Origin: Vibrio campbellii CAIM 519 = NBRC 15631 = ATCC 25920
GTDB lineage: Bacteria; Pseudomonadota; Gammaproteobacteria; Enterobacterales; Vibrionaceae
Direction: 5' to 3'
DNA: 64,000 nucleotides
NCBI RefSeq assembly: GCF_002163755.1
Contig: NZ_CP015863.1
Span: 496,001-560,000, forward strand
Shown here: positions 53,055 to 62,900 of the stretch, in pieces
Layout of the letters: every line of letters begins with the position of its first letter
Numbering within the stretch: the first letter of the stretch is position 1
Program-made: the position numbers and the translations under genes
The notes under the pieces: generated by a model
The model's input: the letters and a program-made list of their open reading frames with translations, nothing else
Told to the model about the DNA's origin: nothing
Databases searched by the model: none

Positions 53055-53834
53055 GTGGAAGTTACGTTCGAAATCTTAATTGCCCTGTTTTTTGTCGCAT
53101 CCGCTGCGGGATTTATTGATGCGATGGCGGGAGGTGGTGGCCTCTTGTCGCTGCCTGCTTTGTTGGCCGCAGGCTTAAGTCCTACTCAGGCATTGGCGAC
53201 CAACAAACTCCAAAGCTCGTTTGGAAGCTTTTCTGCCAGTTGGTACTTTGTGCGTAATGGCATTGTTAGCCTGAAAGAGATGCGCTTAGCGATTCTATGT
53301 ACCTTCATTGGCTCTGCTATTGGCGCAGAGGCTGTGCAGTTTATCGATGTCGGTGTGCTCACTAGTCTTATCCCAGTCTTGCTGATCGCGATTTCACTCT
53401 ATTTTTTGCTCTCTTCAACTTCGAAAGCCGCGGAAGGGGAGCCAAAGCTCTCTGAAGCGATGTTCGCTTTGTGCGTTGGTGGCGGCGTGGGCTTTTACGA
53501 TGGCTTTTTTGGTCCAGGTACTGGCTCTATCTTCGCGCTTTGCTTTGTCGCACTGGGTCACTTCTCTTTAGTTGATGCGACCGCTCGTACTAAGATTCTC
53601 AACTTCACCTCAAATATCGCGGCCCTGCTGTTCTTTATTCTTGCTGGCTTGCCTGTTTGGGAAATCGGTCTGACCATGGCTGTGGGGGGCTTTATTGGTG
53701 CTCAGCTTGGTGCCAAAGTAGTGGTGACCAAAGGCCAAAAGTGGATTCGACCTTTGGTGATTACTATGTCTATGCTGATGGCTGCGAAACTTCTCTGGCA
53801 ACAACACCACCAATGGTTTCTATCACTGTTTTAA
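53055..53834 (+). CDS. yfcA: TSUP family (TauE/SafE, YfcA-type) membrane permease
   Basis: Predicted inner-membrane transporter or exporter of the TSUP family, substrate not known. The 259-aa protein has about eight hydrophobic helices and the family repeats: GFIDAMAGGGGLLSLPALLAAG near residue 20 with ATNKLQSSFG, and GFYDGFFGPGTGSIFAL with RTKILNFTSNIAALL in the second half. These are closest to E. coli YfcA. The start is GTG at 53055 after ACAAGGAC. Its last 65 bp overlap, on the opposite strand, the 3' end of the LysR gene. Confidence 0.88.
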   Translation: MEVTFEILIALFFVASAAGFIDAMAGGGGLLSLPALLAAGLSPTQALATNKLQSSFGSFSASWYFVRNGIVSLKEMRLAILCTFIGSAIGAEAVQFIDVGVLTSLIPVLLIAISLYFLLSSTSKAAEGEPKLSEAMFALCVGGGVGFYDGFFGPGTGSIFALCFVALGHFSLVDATARTKILNFTSNIAALLFFILAGLPVWEIGLTMAVGGFIGAQLGAKVVVTKGQKWIRPLVITMSMLMAAKLLWQQHHQWFLSLF

Positions 53835-54630
53835 CTCTTGGTGACTGATACACGTTTTGCCTAACGCAGATATGAATCGGTCGAATTAAAGATGTCAGTT
53901 GTTCGAACATAAAGCAGTGATGGTCAGGGATCTTTAACGCTCTAACGATCGATAACGGTATTAATGCTGGCGCTGCCCCTCCAAGTGCAAGTTGGGCTGC
54001 AGCAGTGTAGGCATCCATTTCCATCAATGGTTTGATGCCGATTTTCTCTAACGCAGGCAGTTGGTAGCTATTGGACGGGTTAGCTAAATCATTTGTGATG
54101 ACTTTTTTCGGAAGTTCATTTAGTGGTTGATCACTAACGAGGAAAAAAGGTTCATCGCACAGATGAAAAGCCATCAAGCCGTGATGAGGTGGAAGCAAAC
54201 CAGCGCAAAGCCCAATGGTCGCTTTACCGGATTGAACTCGCTCAACGATTCTAGGGCTGTGGTTGGTGGTTATGGTTAAGTACTGATCTTGCTTGAGGTA
54301 ATCACCAATGGTTTTTCCAAGATAACCCGCAATAAGAGACTTTGAGCTATCGAGGGTGATTAATGATGTGTCCTCTAGCTCTTGCTGTTCATAAATAAGG
54401 CCACGTAACTCGTTAAAAGACGGGCCAATATTCTCGATCAAAGCCATGCCATCAGGTGTGAGTTTAATGGTTCTCCCCGAGGGTTCTACTAGCTTCTTTC
54501 CCAGTTTTTTCTCTAGGTTCGCGATACGTTTACTCACCGCAGATTGGCTGATATACAGCAAACTCCCAGTGCGACTCATTGTTTTCGCTTTGCTTAAAAC
54601 TAATAGTGTTTCGATACCTTCCAGTAACAT
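53770..54630 (-). CDS. LysR-family transcriptional regulator
   Basis: DNA-binding regulator of unknown target. The 286-aa sequence has the N-terminal winged helix (MLLEGIETLLVLSKAKTMSR, then TGSLLYISQSAVSKRIANLE, about residues 1-60) and a periplasmic-binding-like effector domain (SLIAGYLGKTIGDYLKQDQ onward; SGKATIGLCAGLLPPHHGL). It converges on the TSUP permease with a 65-bp overlap of coding ends, so it is not arranged as a typical divergent LysR pair. The 5' region upstream shows no clear target gene on the other strand. Confidence 0.88.
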   Translation of the reverse strand: MLLEGIETLLVLSKAKTMSRTGSLLYISQSAVSKRIANLEKKLGKKLVEPSGRTIKLTPDGMALIENIGPSFNELRGLIYEQQELEDTSLITLDSSKSLIAGYLGKTIGDYLKQDQYLTITTNHSPRIVERVQSGKATIGLCAGLLPPHHGLMAFHLCDEPFFLVSDQPLNELPKKVITNDLANPSNSYQLPALEKIGIKPLMEMDAYTAAAQLALGGAAPALIPLSIVRALKIPDHHCFMFEQLTSLIRPIHICVRQNVYQSPRVKTVIETIGGVVAREVSQPSA

Positions 54631-54704
54631 GTCTATCCATGAATGTTGGGAATAATAGACCTAATATAGCCAAGCTTGAGATGAGAAGCGATAGGTGATT
54701 TTAC

Positions 54705-54738
54705 AAACAAAAAGAGCCGACGTATCAGTCGGCTCTTG
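54705..54738 (-). terminator. Terminator of the TRIC-type gene
   Basis: AGAGCCGAC / GTCGGCTCT stem with a 6-nt loop; on the minus strand it is followed by TTTTTGTTTG. Confidence 0.85.
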
Positions 54739-54760
54739 TGCGTAAATTGATTCGTATCGA

Positions 54761-55381
54761 TCAACGATTGATAGCAAAGGTTGGCAGTGACAAGTGCCAG
54801 CGAATCGCACCAAGGCGAATAATCAAGGTTGAGATGACACCTGCGAGTAGGGCGACTGAATGGTCGTGTCCCATACTCAATGCGGTTGTATGGAAAATAC
54901 CACCGATGATACATGCGGTCGCATAGACTTCACTTCGCAGTACCATGGGTACCTCGCGAGCCAGCACATCACGGATAATGCCGCCACCGCAACCAGTGAT
55001 AACGCCCATGATCACCGCTACCATGCCAGAAGCATTGTAGGCGAGAGCTTTCTCGACACCGATACCGACGAATACCGCCAAACCAATGGCGTCACAGACA
55101 GGTAGAACCCACCAAGGCAAGCGCTTAGGGCGACGAATGACAATCATGGTGAGCAGACAGGTGATGAAAATTACCCAAAGATAAGTGGTGTCAGTGATCC
55201 AGAAGACCGGGGTTGCGCCGAGCGCCATATCACGAATAGTGCCGCCGCCAATAGCTGTCACACTACCGAGTACGATCACACCGAAGGGATCCATCTTTAA
55301 TCGGCCTGCGAGTAAAACGCCAGAAACCGCAAAGACAGCAGTACCGAATAAATCGATCATATAAAGCAGCATGGAGTCCAT
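54761..55381 (-). CDS. Trimeric intracellular cation channel (TRIC, UPF0126) family protein
   Basis: Small polytopic membrane protein of the TRIC-type family; bacterial members form trimeric cation-permeable channels in vitro, with unknown physiological role. The 206-aa protein has seven hydrophobic segments and two tandem repeats marked by AIGGGTIRDMALG (near residue 44) and GCGGGIIRDVLAREVP (near residue 130). Each holds the paired glycines and the RD of the family. Other ATGs at residues 4 and 8 are possible starts. It is a single gene on the minus strand. Confidence 0.88.
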   Translation of the reverse strand: MDSMLLYMIDLFGTAVFAVSGVLLAGRLKMDPFGVIVLGSVTAIGGGTIRDMALGATPVFWITDTTYLWVIFITCLLTMIVIRRPKRLPWWVLPVCDAIGLAVFVGIGVEKALAYNASGMVAVIMGVITGCGGGIIRDVLAREVPMVLRSEVYATACIIGGIFHTTALSMGHDHSVALLAGVISTLIIRLGAIRWHLSLPTFAINR

Positions 55382-55458
55382 GTTACTTGGTACCTTTTAA
55401 ACAAATTGTGGGGGAACAGAAATGGGACGGAAATTGTACGGGATTTCCAACGAAAACG

Positions 55459-56286
55459 TTAGCGTTTTTGCCGAACGGCTTCAAAGTGTTCACACACCTC
55501 TGTGATCGCGTTTAAGGTTCTTGGGGTTGGGCGGTTGATCCAATCTGAATGGAGTGACCAAACGTGGTTGTTCCTTAACGCAGGGATGTCGTTTTTCCAC
55601 TCTGCCCACATGCCATCATTACTCATGGCATGGCGAGAGGCAAACAGGACTTCGGGTTGGCGAGTAATCACTTGCTCGATGCTGACTTGTGGGTAAGGGG
55701 CACTGCCTTTAGCAAAGATATTCTCGCCACCACAGAAGGTGAAGACTTCACTTGGCCAGTTCTTACCCGCAACGGTGATGATCGGTTTCTCACTTAATTG
55801 ATAGAAGTAACTGACTTTATCCTCGGTATTGTATTTTTCTTTTAATGCTTCCAACTGCGCCCGGAATTCTGCGGCGGCTTTTTGCCCAACTTCTGGCTTC
55901 TCACTGTACTGGCTAAGTTGCTCAAGGTTCGTAGCGATATCTTCTAACGTTCCAGTGGTTGAGTAATAAATAGGAGTGCCAAACTGCTCAAGTTTTTCAA
56001 GTTCTTTGGCTGGATTACCTGCTGGCCAAGCGATAACCAAATCGGGTTGAAGGGCAATGATGCGCTCTAACTTGATGCCTTGATAGTTTGATACTTTCTC
56101 TAAGTCTTTAACTTGCTCGGGGTAGTCACTCATCTCGCTGACGGCAATCAGTTTGTCACCAAGACCTGCAGCATAGGCGATTTCTGTTGAGTGTGGTGCC
56201 AAGCTGATGATGCGTTGAGCTGGTTCATTGGCAAAAGAAGCAGCAGAGAAGATAAGAGGAAGAGCAAAGCAAAGTTTGTTCATCAT
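55459..56286 (-). CDS. btuF: Vitamin B12 ABC transporter substrate-binding protein BtuF
   Basis: Periplasmic cobalamin-binding component of the BtuCDF importer. The frame is open to 56349, but the start at 56286 (MMNKLCFALPLIFSAASFA) begins a signal peptide and overlaps the cbiB stop in an ATGA arrangement. Mature protein shows the helical-backbone metal/B12-binding fold: RIISLAPHSTEIAYAAGLGDKLIAVS, YPEQVKDLEKVSNYQGIKLERIIALQPDLVIAW and WINRPTPRTLNAITEVCEHF. Length about 275 aa. BtuC and BtuD are not in the window. Confidence 0.9.
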   Translation of the reverse strand: MMNKLCFALPLIFSAASFANEPAQRIISLAPHSTEIAYAAGLGDKLIAVSEMSDYPEQVKDLEKVSNYQGIKLERIIALQPDLVIAWPAGNPAKELEKLEQFGTPIYYSTTGTLEDIATNLEQLSQYSEKPEVGQKAAAEFRAQLEALKEKYNTEDKVSYFYQLSEKPIITVAGKNWPSEVFTFCGGENIFAKGSAPYPQVSIEQVITRQPEVLFASRHAMSNDGMWAEWKNDIPALRNNHVWSLHSDWINRPTPRTLNAITEVCEHFEAVRQKR

Positions 56287-57236
56287 AGTCCTTGATAAAT
56301 GAGTCCGAGAATCAGGCTTTGGATAACGATCCAAACAAAAATACGCCACACAATGAGGGTTTGGATTTGTGCTAAATGAATAGCAGATGGTGCTATACGA
56401 CCACCAATTTTAGCTCGTTCAGCTCTTTGACCTTGGTACAGCGCTGGACCGCCAATTGACAATTGAAGCTTGTTACCAATTGAGCACAACAACCAAGCCG
56501 GTCCTGGAAGTGGCCAAGACTTCGCTTGTTGAAGCATGGCAGTCGAAACACTCGATAGGTTTTTACCCATGCTAATGAACACGGCAAACAAGCGTAAAGG
56601 AACAATCTCCAATGCAGCCGTTAGCTGAATAGCAGGCTTACCAAAAGGTGAATACTGACGGCGACTTGGGGACCAAGCACGAGCTAACTCTGCTGTTAGG
56701 CGATACATTAATGCGCCAATTCCACCAGTAAATCCATACCAGAACAACACGCACACAACGTTACGTCCGTAACCCATGATGATGGTCTCTGCACCAGCTT
56801 TACCAATCCCAAGCAGTGATAAGCTCTCTGTATCTCGGTTAAGGTAAGGTTTTAGTAGTGCTCGGCACTGTGCTTTGTTCTCATTAGACATCGCAGTAAC
56901 GAGTTGTTTCGCAAGTGATTCGTTGTTTCGCCAATCGAGAGCAATAAGCAGTAATGCCAGCTCAAATAAGGGCGCTTGCCAAACTAAAGGTTTCATCGCG
57001 AGCAGTAATATCAAGCAGGGTACAAGCATAAGAAACAATGCGAGTCCGCCAGAGAGAATGCTTTGTGAGTAGTTGTGGTTGTTATTAACTTTGTTCGCTA
57101 GTTGTTCTGCGAATTTATGCCACAAAGTCACAGGATGAGCTGCGTGAGGAATAGGGATTAATAAGTGGAATAGTAATGCGCCCCACATGACGAGAAGCGC
57201 ACCATTGGCATAGAGCTGTTGAAATATTTCTTCCAT
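56283..57236 (-). CDS. cbiB: Cobalamin biosynthesis protein CbiB/CobD family
   Basis: Membrane enzyme family that attaches the aminopropanol arm in cobalamin synthesis or salvage. The 317-aa protein has several hydrophobic helices and family landmarks GKAGAETIIMGYGRNVVCVLFWYGFTG and YQGQRAERAKIGG near the C-terminus. It is a divergent member: the usual N-terminal DPxxxPHPV motif is reduced to PIPHAAHPV. It lies between mtnN and btuF in one run, 14 nt after mtnN and overlapping btuF by four bases, so a B12-salvage link is likely. Activity is inferred. Confidence 0.8.
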   Translation of the reverse strand: MEEIFQQLYANGALLVMWGALLFHLLIPIPHAAHPVTLWHKFAEQLANKVNNNHNYSQSILSGGLALFLMLVPCLILLLAMKPLVWQAPLFELALLLIALDWRNNESLAKQLVTAMSNENKAQCRALLKPYLNRDTESLSLLGIGKAGAETIIMGYGRNVVCVLFWYGFTGGIGALMYRLTAELARAWSPSRRQYSPFGKPAIQLTAALEIVPLRLFAVFISMGKNLSSVSTAMLQQAKSWPLPGPAWLLCSIGNKLQLSIGGPALYQGQRAERAKIGGRIAPSAIHLAQIQTLIVWRIFVWIVIQSLILGLIYQGL

Positions 57237-57250
57237 GAAATTCTGGGGAC

Positions 57251-57946
57251 TTACTTAGTCAGTTCCAACATTTTGAATACCATTTCTGAAGAGCTTTTCG
57301 CTGCTAGCGGTAGGAACTCTTCGAAGCTCATTGGTGATTCTTTGTCTGCTACGTCAGAGATAGCACGAACAACAACAAACGGTGTGTTGAATTGGTGGCA
57401 AGTTTGAGCGATAGCAGATGCTTCCATCTCTACAGCGATAACTGAAGGGAAATGTTTACGGATAAACTCTTGGCGTTCTGCTGTGCAAACAAACGCATCA
57501 CCAGTACAGATCAGGCCGCGAACGGCGTGAGTGTTTTCCATCTGAGCCAGTGCTTTTTCAGCAAGGTCCATTAACTTCTCATCCGCTTTGAATGCCGCTG
57601 GTTGGCCTGCCATTTGACCCATTTCGTAGCCAAACGCAGTTACGTCTGCATCGTGGTGACGAACTTCTGTTGAGATTACAACGTCGCCTAGGTTTAGGCT
57701 TGAATCGAAGCCACCCGCAGAGCCAGTGTTGATAACCACATCTGGTTGGTACTCGTCTAGCAGAATAGTTGTGCCTACTGCAGCCGCTACTTTACCGATG
57801 CCAGATTGAAGCAGCACCACATCAACGTCGTTAATCTGACCAGAGAAAAACGTACAACCTGCTTTGCTTACTGTTTGGCAGTTTGTCATTGCTTCTTTCA
57901 GGATGGTGACTTCTTGTTCCATCGCACCGATGATACCAACTTTCAT
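57251..57946 (-). CDS. mtnN: 5'-methylthioadenosine/S-adenosylhomocysteine nucleosidase MtnN (Pfs)
   Basis: Hydrolyses methylthioadenosine and S-adenosylhomocysteine, recycling methionine and producing the precursor of autoinducer-2. The ATG at 57946 (MKVGIIGAMEQEVTILKEAM) is the family start, preceded by GAGAGTG; the open frame reaches 57991. From it the protein is 231 aa, near E. coli's 232. The catalytic Glu12 lies in AMEQEV, the specificity residues in VAVEMEASAIAQ, and the catalytic Asp in VRAISDVAD. It heads the mtnN-cbiB-btuF operon. Confidence 0.96.
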   Translation of the reverse strand: MKVGIIGAMEQEVTILKEAMTNCQTVSKAGCTFFSGQINDVDVVLLQSGIGKVAAAVGTTILLDEYQPDVVINTGSAGGFDSSLNLGDVVISTEVRHHDADVTAFGYEMGQMAGQPAAFKADEKLMDLAEKALAQMENTHAVRGLICTGDAFVCTAERQEFIRKHFPSVIAVEMEASAIAQTCHQFNTPFVVVRAISDVADKESPMSFEEFLPLAAKSSSEMVFKMLELTK

Positions 57947-58011
57947 AACACTCTCTTTCGATAAAAATTTAAGTTGGCGAGAGTATACCACTCTGCACCA
58001 ATATGTGGTCG

Positions 58012-58440
58012 TTATTTGATTAACTCAGCATTCGCCAACAGTGAACGTAATTGTTCGGCCCGCTTACGGTTCACGCCAAAGTCTGAATAGCCAACGCGAG
58101 ATTCAGAACGAACAATAAGCTGGTCGCCTTCGATCTTAAGCTCTAAATCGTCCACAAAGCGCATTATTTTGGATGTGCATTCGATACGTAGGTAATTGTC
58201 TTCTTTAACGGCTGTCTTCGCACCTGGCAGTTCAAGCGCCACTTGCTCAATCGAATCGATGTTCGTGGATTCGGTTAGGGTGAATGGTGTTAGGTTGTAT
58301 TCTTTACGCGTGTCTTGGGTGGAGACACAGTTTGGTTTGTCACCACAAGGTGATTGAGAACGATCCGTCATGGTTGTGACTCCTTGGCTACAAGCGGTTA
58401 AGCCGAGTAAAGTAATGGAAAGGAGAGCGGCTTTTTTCAT
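58012..58440 (-). CDS. DUF1499 family lipoprotein
   Basis: Predicted outer-membrane or periplasmic lipoprotein of unknown function, 142 aa. The signal peptide ends in lipobox GLTAC (Cys17). The body has the DUF1499 landmarks: SPCGDKPNCVSTQ, the motif IECTSKIMRFVDDLELKI and VRSESRVGYSDFGVNRKRAEQLR. No residue pattern points to an enzyme. It is separate from mtnN by 65 nt and from gltD by a terminator. Confidence 0.85.
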   Translation of the reverse strand: MKKAALLSITLLGLTACSQGVTTMTDRSQSPCGDKPNCVSTQDTRKEYNLTPFTLTESTNIDSIEQVALELPGAKTAVKEDNYLRIECTSKIMRFVDDLELKIEGDQLIVRSESRVGYSDFGVNRKRAEQLRSLLANAELIK

Positions 58441-58481
58441 TGGTTTTATCCCTTATCTTAGGAATTTAATTATATGTAATA

Positions 58482-58516
58482 AAAGAAAAAAGGATCCAAT
58501 AGTAGGATCCTTTTTG
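58482..58516 (-). terminator. Terminator of gltBD
   Basis: AAGGATCC / GGATCCTT stem with a 7-nt loop; on the minus strand it is followed by TTTTTTCTTTT. It lies 16 nt beyond the gltD stop. Confidence 0.8.
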
Positions 58517-58531
58517 AGACGTTAACAGTAA

Positions 58532-59944
58532 TTAAACTTCAAGGTAATCGAGAATACCTTCTGCGGCTTTTCGACCTTCATCAATCGCGGTCACGACCAG
58601 ATCTGAGCCTCGTACCGCATCGCCACCAGCAAAGATCTTTTTGTTGCTGGTCTGGAATTGGAACTCTTGTTTCGCAGGAGCTTTGATACGGCCCCATTGG
58701 TCCAACTCGACATCAAATGGAGCTAGCCAGTCCATTTTGTGTGGCTGGAAACCAAACGCCATAATAACGACGTCTGCTGGTAGAACGTGCTCGCTGCCTT
58801 CTACGGGTTCTGGACGGCGACGACCCGCTTCATCAGGCTCACCAAGGGCAGTTTTCACCACTTTGACCCCCGAGACCTTACCTGACGAATCGACTTCAAT
58901 TCCTAAAGGCTGGAGGTTGAACATAAACTTCACGCCTTCTTCTTTGGCGTTTTTCACCTCGCGGCGAGAGCCGGGCATATTGGCTTCATCACGACGGTAA
59001 GCACATACCACGTTTGACGCGCCTTGGCGGATAGAGGTACGAACACAGTCCATTGCGGTATCACCACCACCGAGTACGACGACACGTTGTTTTGCCATGT
59101 CGATAAAAGGTTTGTCGTGCTCCAAGCCCATGACCTTGTAAGTATTTGAAATCAAGAATGGCAGAGCATCGTAAACGCCCGGCGCACCTTCATTTTCTAG
59201 TCCCGCACGCATGTACTTGTAAGTACCAACACCCAAAAAGACGGCATCGTACTCATCAAGTAGCTCTTGCATCTGTACATCTTTACCTACTTCGACATTC
59301 ATCTGGAACTCTACGCCCATCTCGGTGAAGACGCGACGGCGGTTTTCCATTACGCCTTTTTCAAGCTTGAACGAGGGGATACCGAAGGTCAGTAGGCCTC
59401 CAATTTCAGGATAGCGGTCAAATACGACAGGTTTCACGCCATTGCGCACTAGGATATCAGCGGCTGCTAAGCCTGCTGGACCTGCTCCAATGATGGCCAC
59501 CTTTTTATCGGTCCACTCCACCTTGGACATATCAGGTTTCCAGCCCATTTCGAAGGCTTTGTCGGTAATGTATTTTTCAACGTTACCTATGGTGACAGCA
59601 CCAAAGTCCTCGTTGAGAGTACAAGAGCCTTCACATAGACGATCTTGTGGACATACTCGGCCACAAACTTCAGGCAAGCTGTTGGTTTGGTGTGATAGCT
59701 CAACGGCTTCGAGGATACGACCTTCATTGGCTAGCTTTAGCCATTGTGGGATGTAGTTGTGGACTGGGCACTTCCATTCACAATATGGGTTACCACAATC
59801 TAAGCAGCGATCCGCCTGCGCAGTCGCTTGTTGCTTGGTAAATGGTTCATAGATTTCAACGAATTCGATCTTACGCACTTTGATAGGTTTTTTCGCAGGA
59901 TCTACGCGTTGAACATCGATAAATTGATAAACGTTCTGACTCAT
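58532..59944 (-). CDS. gltD: Glutamate synthase (NADPH) small subunit GltD
   Basis: Delivers electrons from NADPH through FAD and Fe-S clusters to GltB for glutamate synthesis. The 470-aa protein has the N-terminal Cys-rich ferredoxin-like region (CLDCGNPYCEWKCPVHN, then CGRVCPQDRLCEGSC), the FAD-binding GAGPAGLAAADILVRNG near residue 153 and the NADPH-binding GGGDTAMDCVRTS near residue 290. Length and ends match E. coli GltD (472). It is 20 nt downstream of gltB on the minus strand. Confidence 0.95.
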   Translation of the reverse strand: MSQNVYQFIDVQRVDPAKKPIKVRKIEFVEIYEPFTKQQATAQADRCLDCGNPYCEWKCPVHNYIPQWLKLANEGRILEAVELSHQTNSLPEVCGRVCPQDRLCEGSCTLNEDFGAVTIGNVEKYITDKAFEMGWKPDMSKVEWTDKKVAIIGAGPAGLAAADILVRNGVKPVVFDRYPEIGGLLTFGIPSFKLEKGVMENRRRVFTEMGVEFQMNVEVGKDVQMQELLDEYDAVFLGVGTYKYMRAGLENEGAPGVYDALPFLISNTYKVMGLEHDKPFIDMAKQRVVVLGGGDTAMDCVRTSIRQGASNVVCAYRRDEANMPGSRREVKNAKEEGVKFMFNLQPLGIEVDSSGKVSGVKVVKTALGEPDEAGRRRPEPVEGSEHVLPADVVIMAFGFQPHKMDWLAPFDVELDQWGRIKAPAKQEFQFQTSNKKIFAGGDAVRGSDLVVTAIDEGRKAAEGILDYLEV

Positions 59945-59964
59945 GATTCAAACATCCTCCATGA

Positions 59965-62900
59965 TTACTGGGCTTGAACGCGCAGTTCTGCGGCACTGCG
60001 ACTCTGGTGGCCAAGTAGCGTGCGCAAGTCCGCCGCTTGTGGTTTCACCAAGTAGAACTTTGGAATCCATTCATCAAAGTTCGCCAAGATATCTTCTGCG
60101 TGGCTAGAGCCGGTTTCTTCAAGATGCTCGGCAATCAGGCCACGTAAGTGCTCTTGGTGGATGTAGAGATCCGACAGAGAAATCGCTTCAACCGATTCGT
60201 TGTTCACGCGACCTTGGAAATCTTGGTTCTCATCCAATACGTAAGCAAAACCGCCAGTCATGCCTGCGCCAAAGTTCACGCCTGTCGCGCCAAGAATGGC
60301 AACAATACCGCCGGTCATGTATTCACAAGCGTTATCGCCAGCGCCTTCAATAACAGCAATCGTACCTGAGTTACGTACGCCGAAACGCTCACCTGCTTTA
60401 CCTGCCGCAAACAACTTACCGCCGGTCGCGCCGTACAAACACGTGTTACCAATGATGGTCGCCTCATTACACTTAAATGCAGTGCCAAGGTGAGGTTTGA
60501 TAACCACCTTACCGCCAGCCATGCCTTTACCTACGTAGTCGTTGGCATCACCAGTGAGGTAAAGCTCTACGCCACCCGCGTTCCAAACGCCAAATGACTG
60601 GCCTGCAGTGCCATCCAAATGCAGTTTGATTGGCGTCGCCGCCATGCCTTGGTTGCCGTAACGCTGAGCGATTTCACCAGATAGGCGAGCACCAACAGAG
60701 CGGTCGGTGTTGATCACGTTGTAGAAGAAGCTAGCAGATTGACGTTTCTCAACCGCTTGCAGTGCGTCTTCGATGATCTTGTTGTTTAGCTCTGCTTTAT
60801 CAAATGGTGTGTTTGGCTGTGTCCAGTAAAGAGGGTGTCCTTCTGGAGAGACTGGTGCCTCAAGGATATTCGACAAATCCAGCTTGGTTTGTTTCGCTGT
60901 CAGACCTTCAACGGTTTCCAACAAATCCGTGCGACCAATCAAGTCAGTCAGTTTTTCAACACCAAGTTCAGCGAGCAATCCGCGCACTTCGTCCGCCAGA
61001 CCGATGAAGTAGTTCATCACCATTTCCGGTAGGCCTTTGAAGTACTCTTTACGCAATGTCTCATCTTGAGTCGCAACGCCAGTAGCACAGTTGTTGAGGT
61101 GACAAATACGTAGGAATTTACAACCCATTGCCACCATTGGCGCAGTACCAAAACCGAAGCTTTCTGCACCGAGAATCGCCGCTTTCACCACGTCCAGACC
61201 GGTTTTTAGACCACCATCTACCTGTAGACGAATCTTATGGCGTAGACCATTGGCAACCAGTGCTTGTTGGGTTTCTGCCAACCCAAGCTCCCAAGGGCTA
61301 CCTGCGTATTTCACTGAAGTTAATGGGCTTGCTGCAGTACCACCGTCGTAACCCGAAATGGTAATGAGATCCGCGTAAGCTTTCGCGACACCTGTTGCGA
61401 TGGTGCCAACGCCTGGTTCAGAAACTAACTTCACCGAAACCAATGCATTTGGATTGACTTGTTTTAGGTCGAAGATCAGCTGGGCTAAATCTTCAATCGA
61501 ATAAATATCGTGGTGCGGAGGAGGGGAGATCAGAGTCACCCCCTGTACCGAATAACGCAGTTTTGCAATTTCTGCGGTGACTTTGTGTCCCGGTAACTGA
61601 CCACCTTCGCCCGGTTTAGCACCCTGTGCGACCTTGATCTGCAGTAAGTCTGCATTGGTTAGGTAGTGAGGGGTAACACCAAATCGACCTGAAGCAATCT
61701 GCTTGATACGCGAGTTACGCTCTGTACCGAAGCGACGTGGATCTTCACCGCCTTCACCCGAGTTAGAGTAACCACCAAGGCGGTTCATCGCTGTTGCAAG
61801 TGCTTCGTGCGCTTCTGGGCTAAGTGCGCCAATGGACATAGCCGCCGAGTCAAAGCGTTTGAAGAGCTCAGTGCTTGGCTCGATTTGCTCAAGTGGTAGT
61901 GGTGAGTCTGATTTTTTCAGCACCATTAAGTCACGCAGCATGGCAACAGGACGTTGGTTTACCTGTTTAGCAAAGCTCTGATAATCGTTACTTTCGCCTG
62001 ATTTAACCGCAGTTTGCAGTGTGCCAACCACGTCTGGGTTGTAGGCGTGATATTCACCACCGTGGACATATTTCAACAAACCACCATGCTCGATGGCCTT
62101 ACGTTTTGCCCAAGCTTTACGAGAAAGGTTATACAAATCTTGTTGGAAGTCATCGAAGTTCGCGCCTTCAATACGAGTTGTAACACCTTTAAAGCACAAA
62201 TCGACCACTTCTTGGCTCAAACCAACCGCTTCAAACAGTTGCGAGCAGCGGTAAGAGGCGATGGTAGAAATACCCATTTTCGACATGATCTTGTACAGAC
62301 CCTTGTTGATGCCGTATTGGTAGTTTTGCATCACATCGCGATAGTCTTTTTCTAGCGCTTTATCATCAATCAGCTTACCTAGCGCTTCATAAGCTAGGTA
62401 CGGGTAAACTGCAGTGGCGCCAAAGCCAAGCAAGACTGCAAATTGGTGTGGGTCACGTGCAGTCGCGGTCTCAACAACAATGTTGGCATCACAACGTAAG
62501 TTCGCATCGATCAGGCGAGTTTGAACTGCACCGACTGCCATTGCAGCAGGAATTGGTAGTTTGCCTTTGACCAAAGCGCGATCTGAAAGCACGACTAGAA
62601 CCGTGCCTTCACGTACGACCTGTTCTGCTTGTTCACACAGATCATCAATGGCTTGTTTGAGATCTTTCTGTTGTGGATCGTAGTTGATATCGAGAATGGT
62701 ATTACGGTAGTGATCGTCACCAAGCTCGAGCAATTGCTGCATGTCTGAGTAAAGTAATACCGGCGAATCGAAGGTCACTCGGTAGGCGTGACCATCGGTT
62801 TCACAGAAGACGTTCATCTCCTGACCAATACTGGTCGCCAGTGACATAACGTGTTTTTCACGCAATGGATCGATTGGCGGGTTGGTTACCTGAGCGAACT

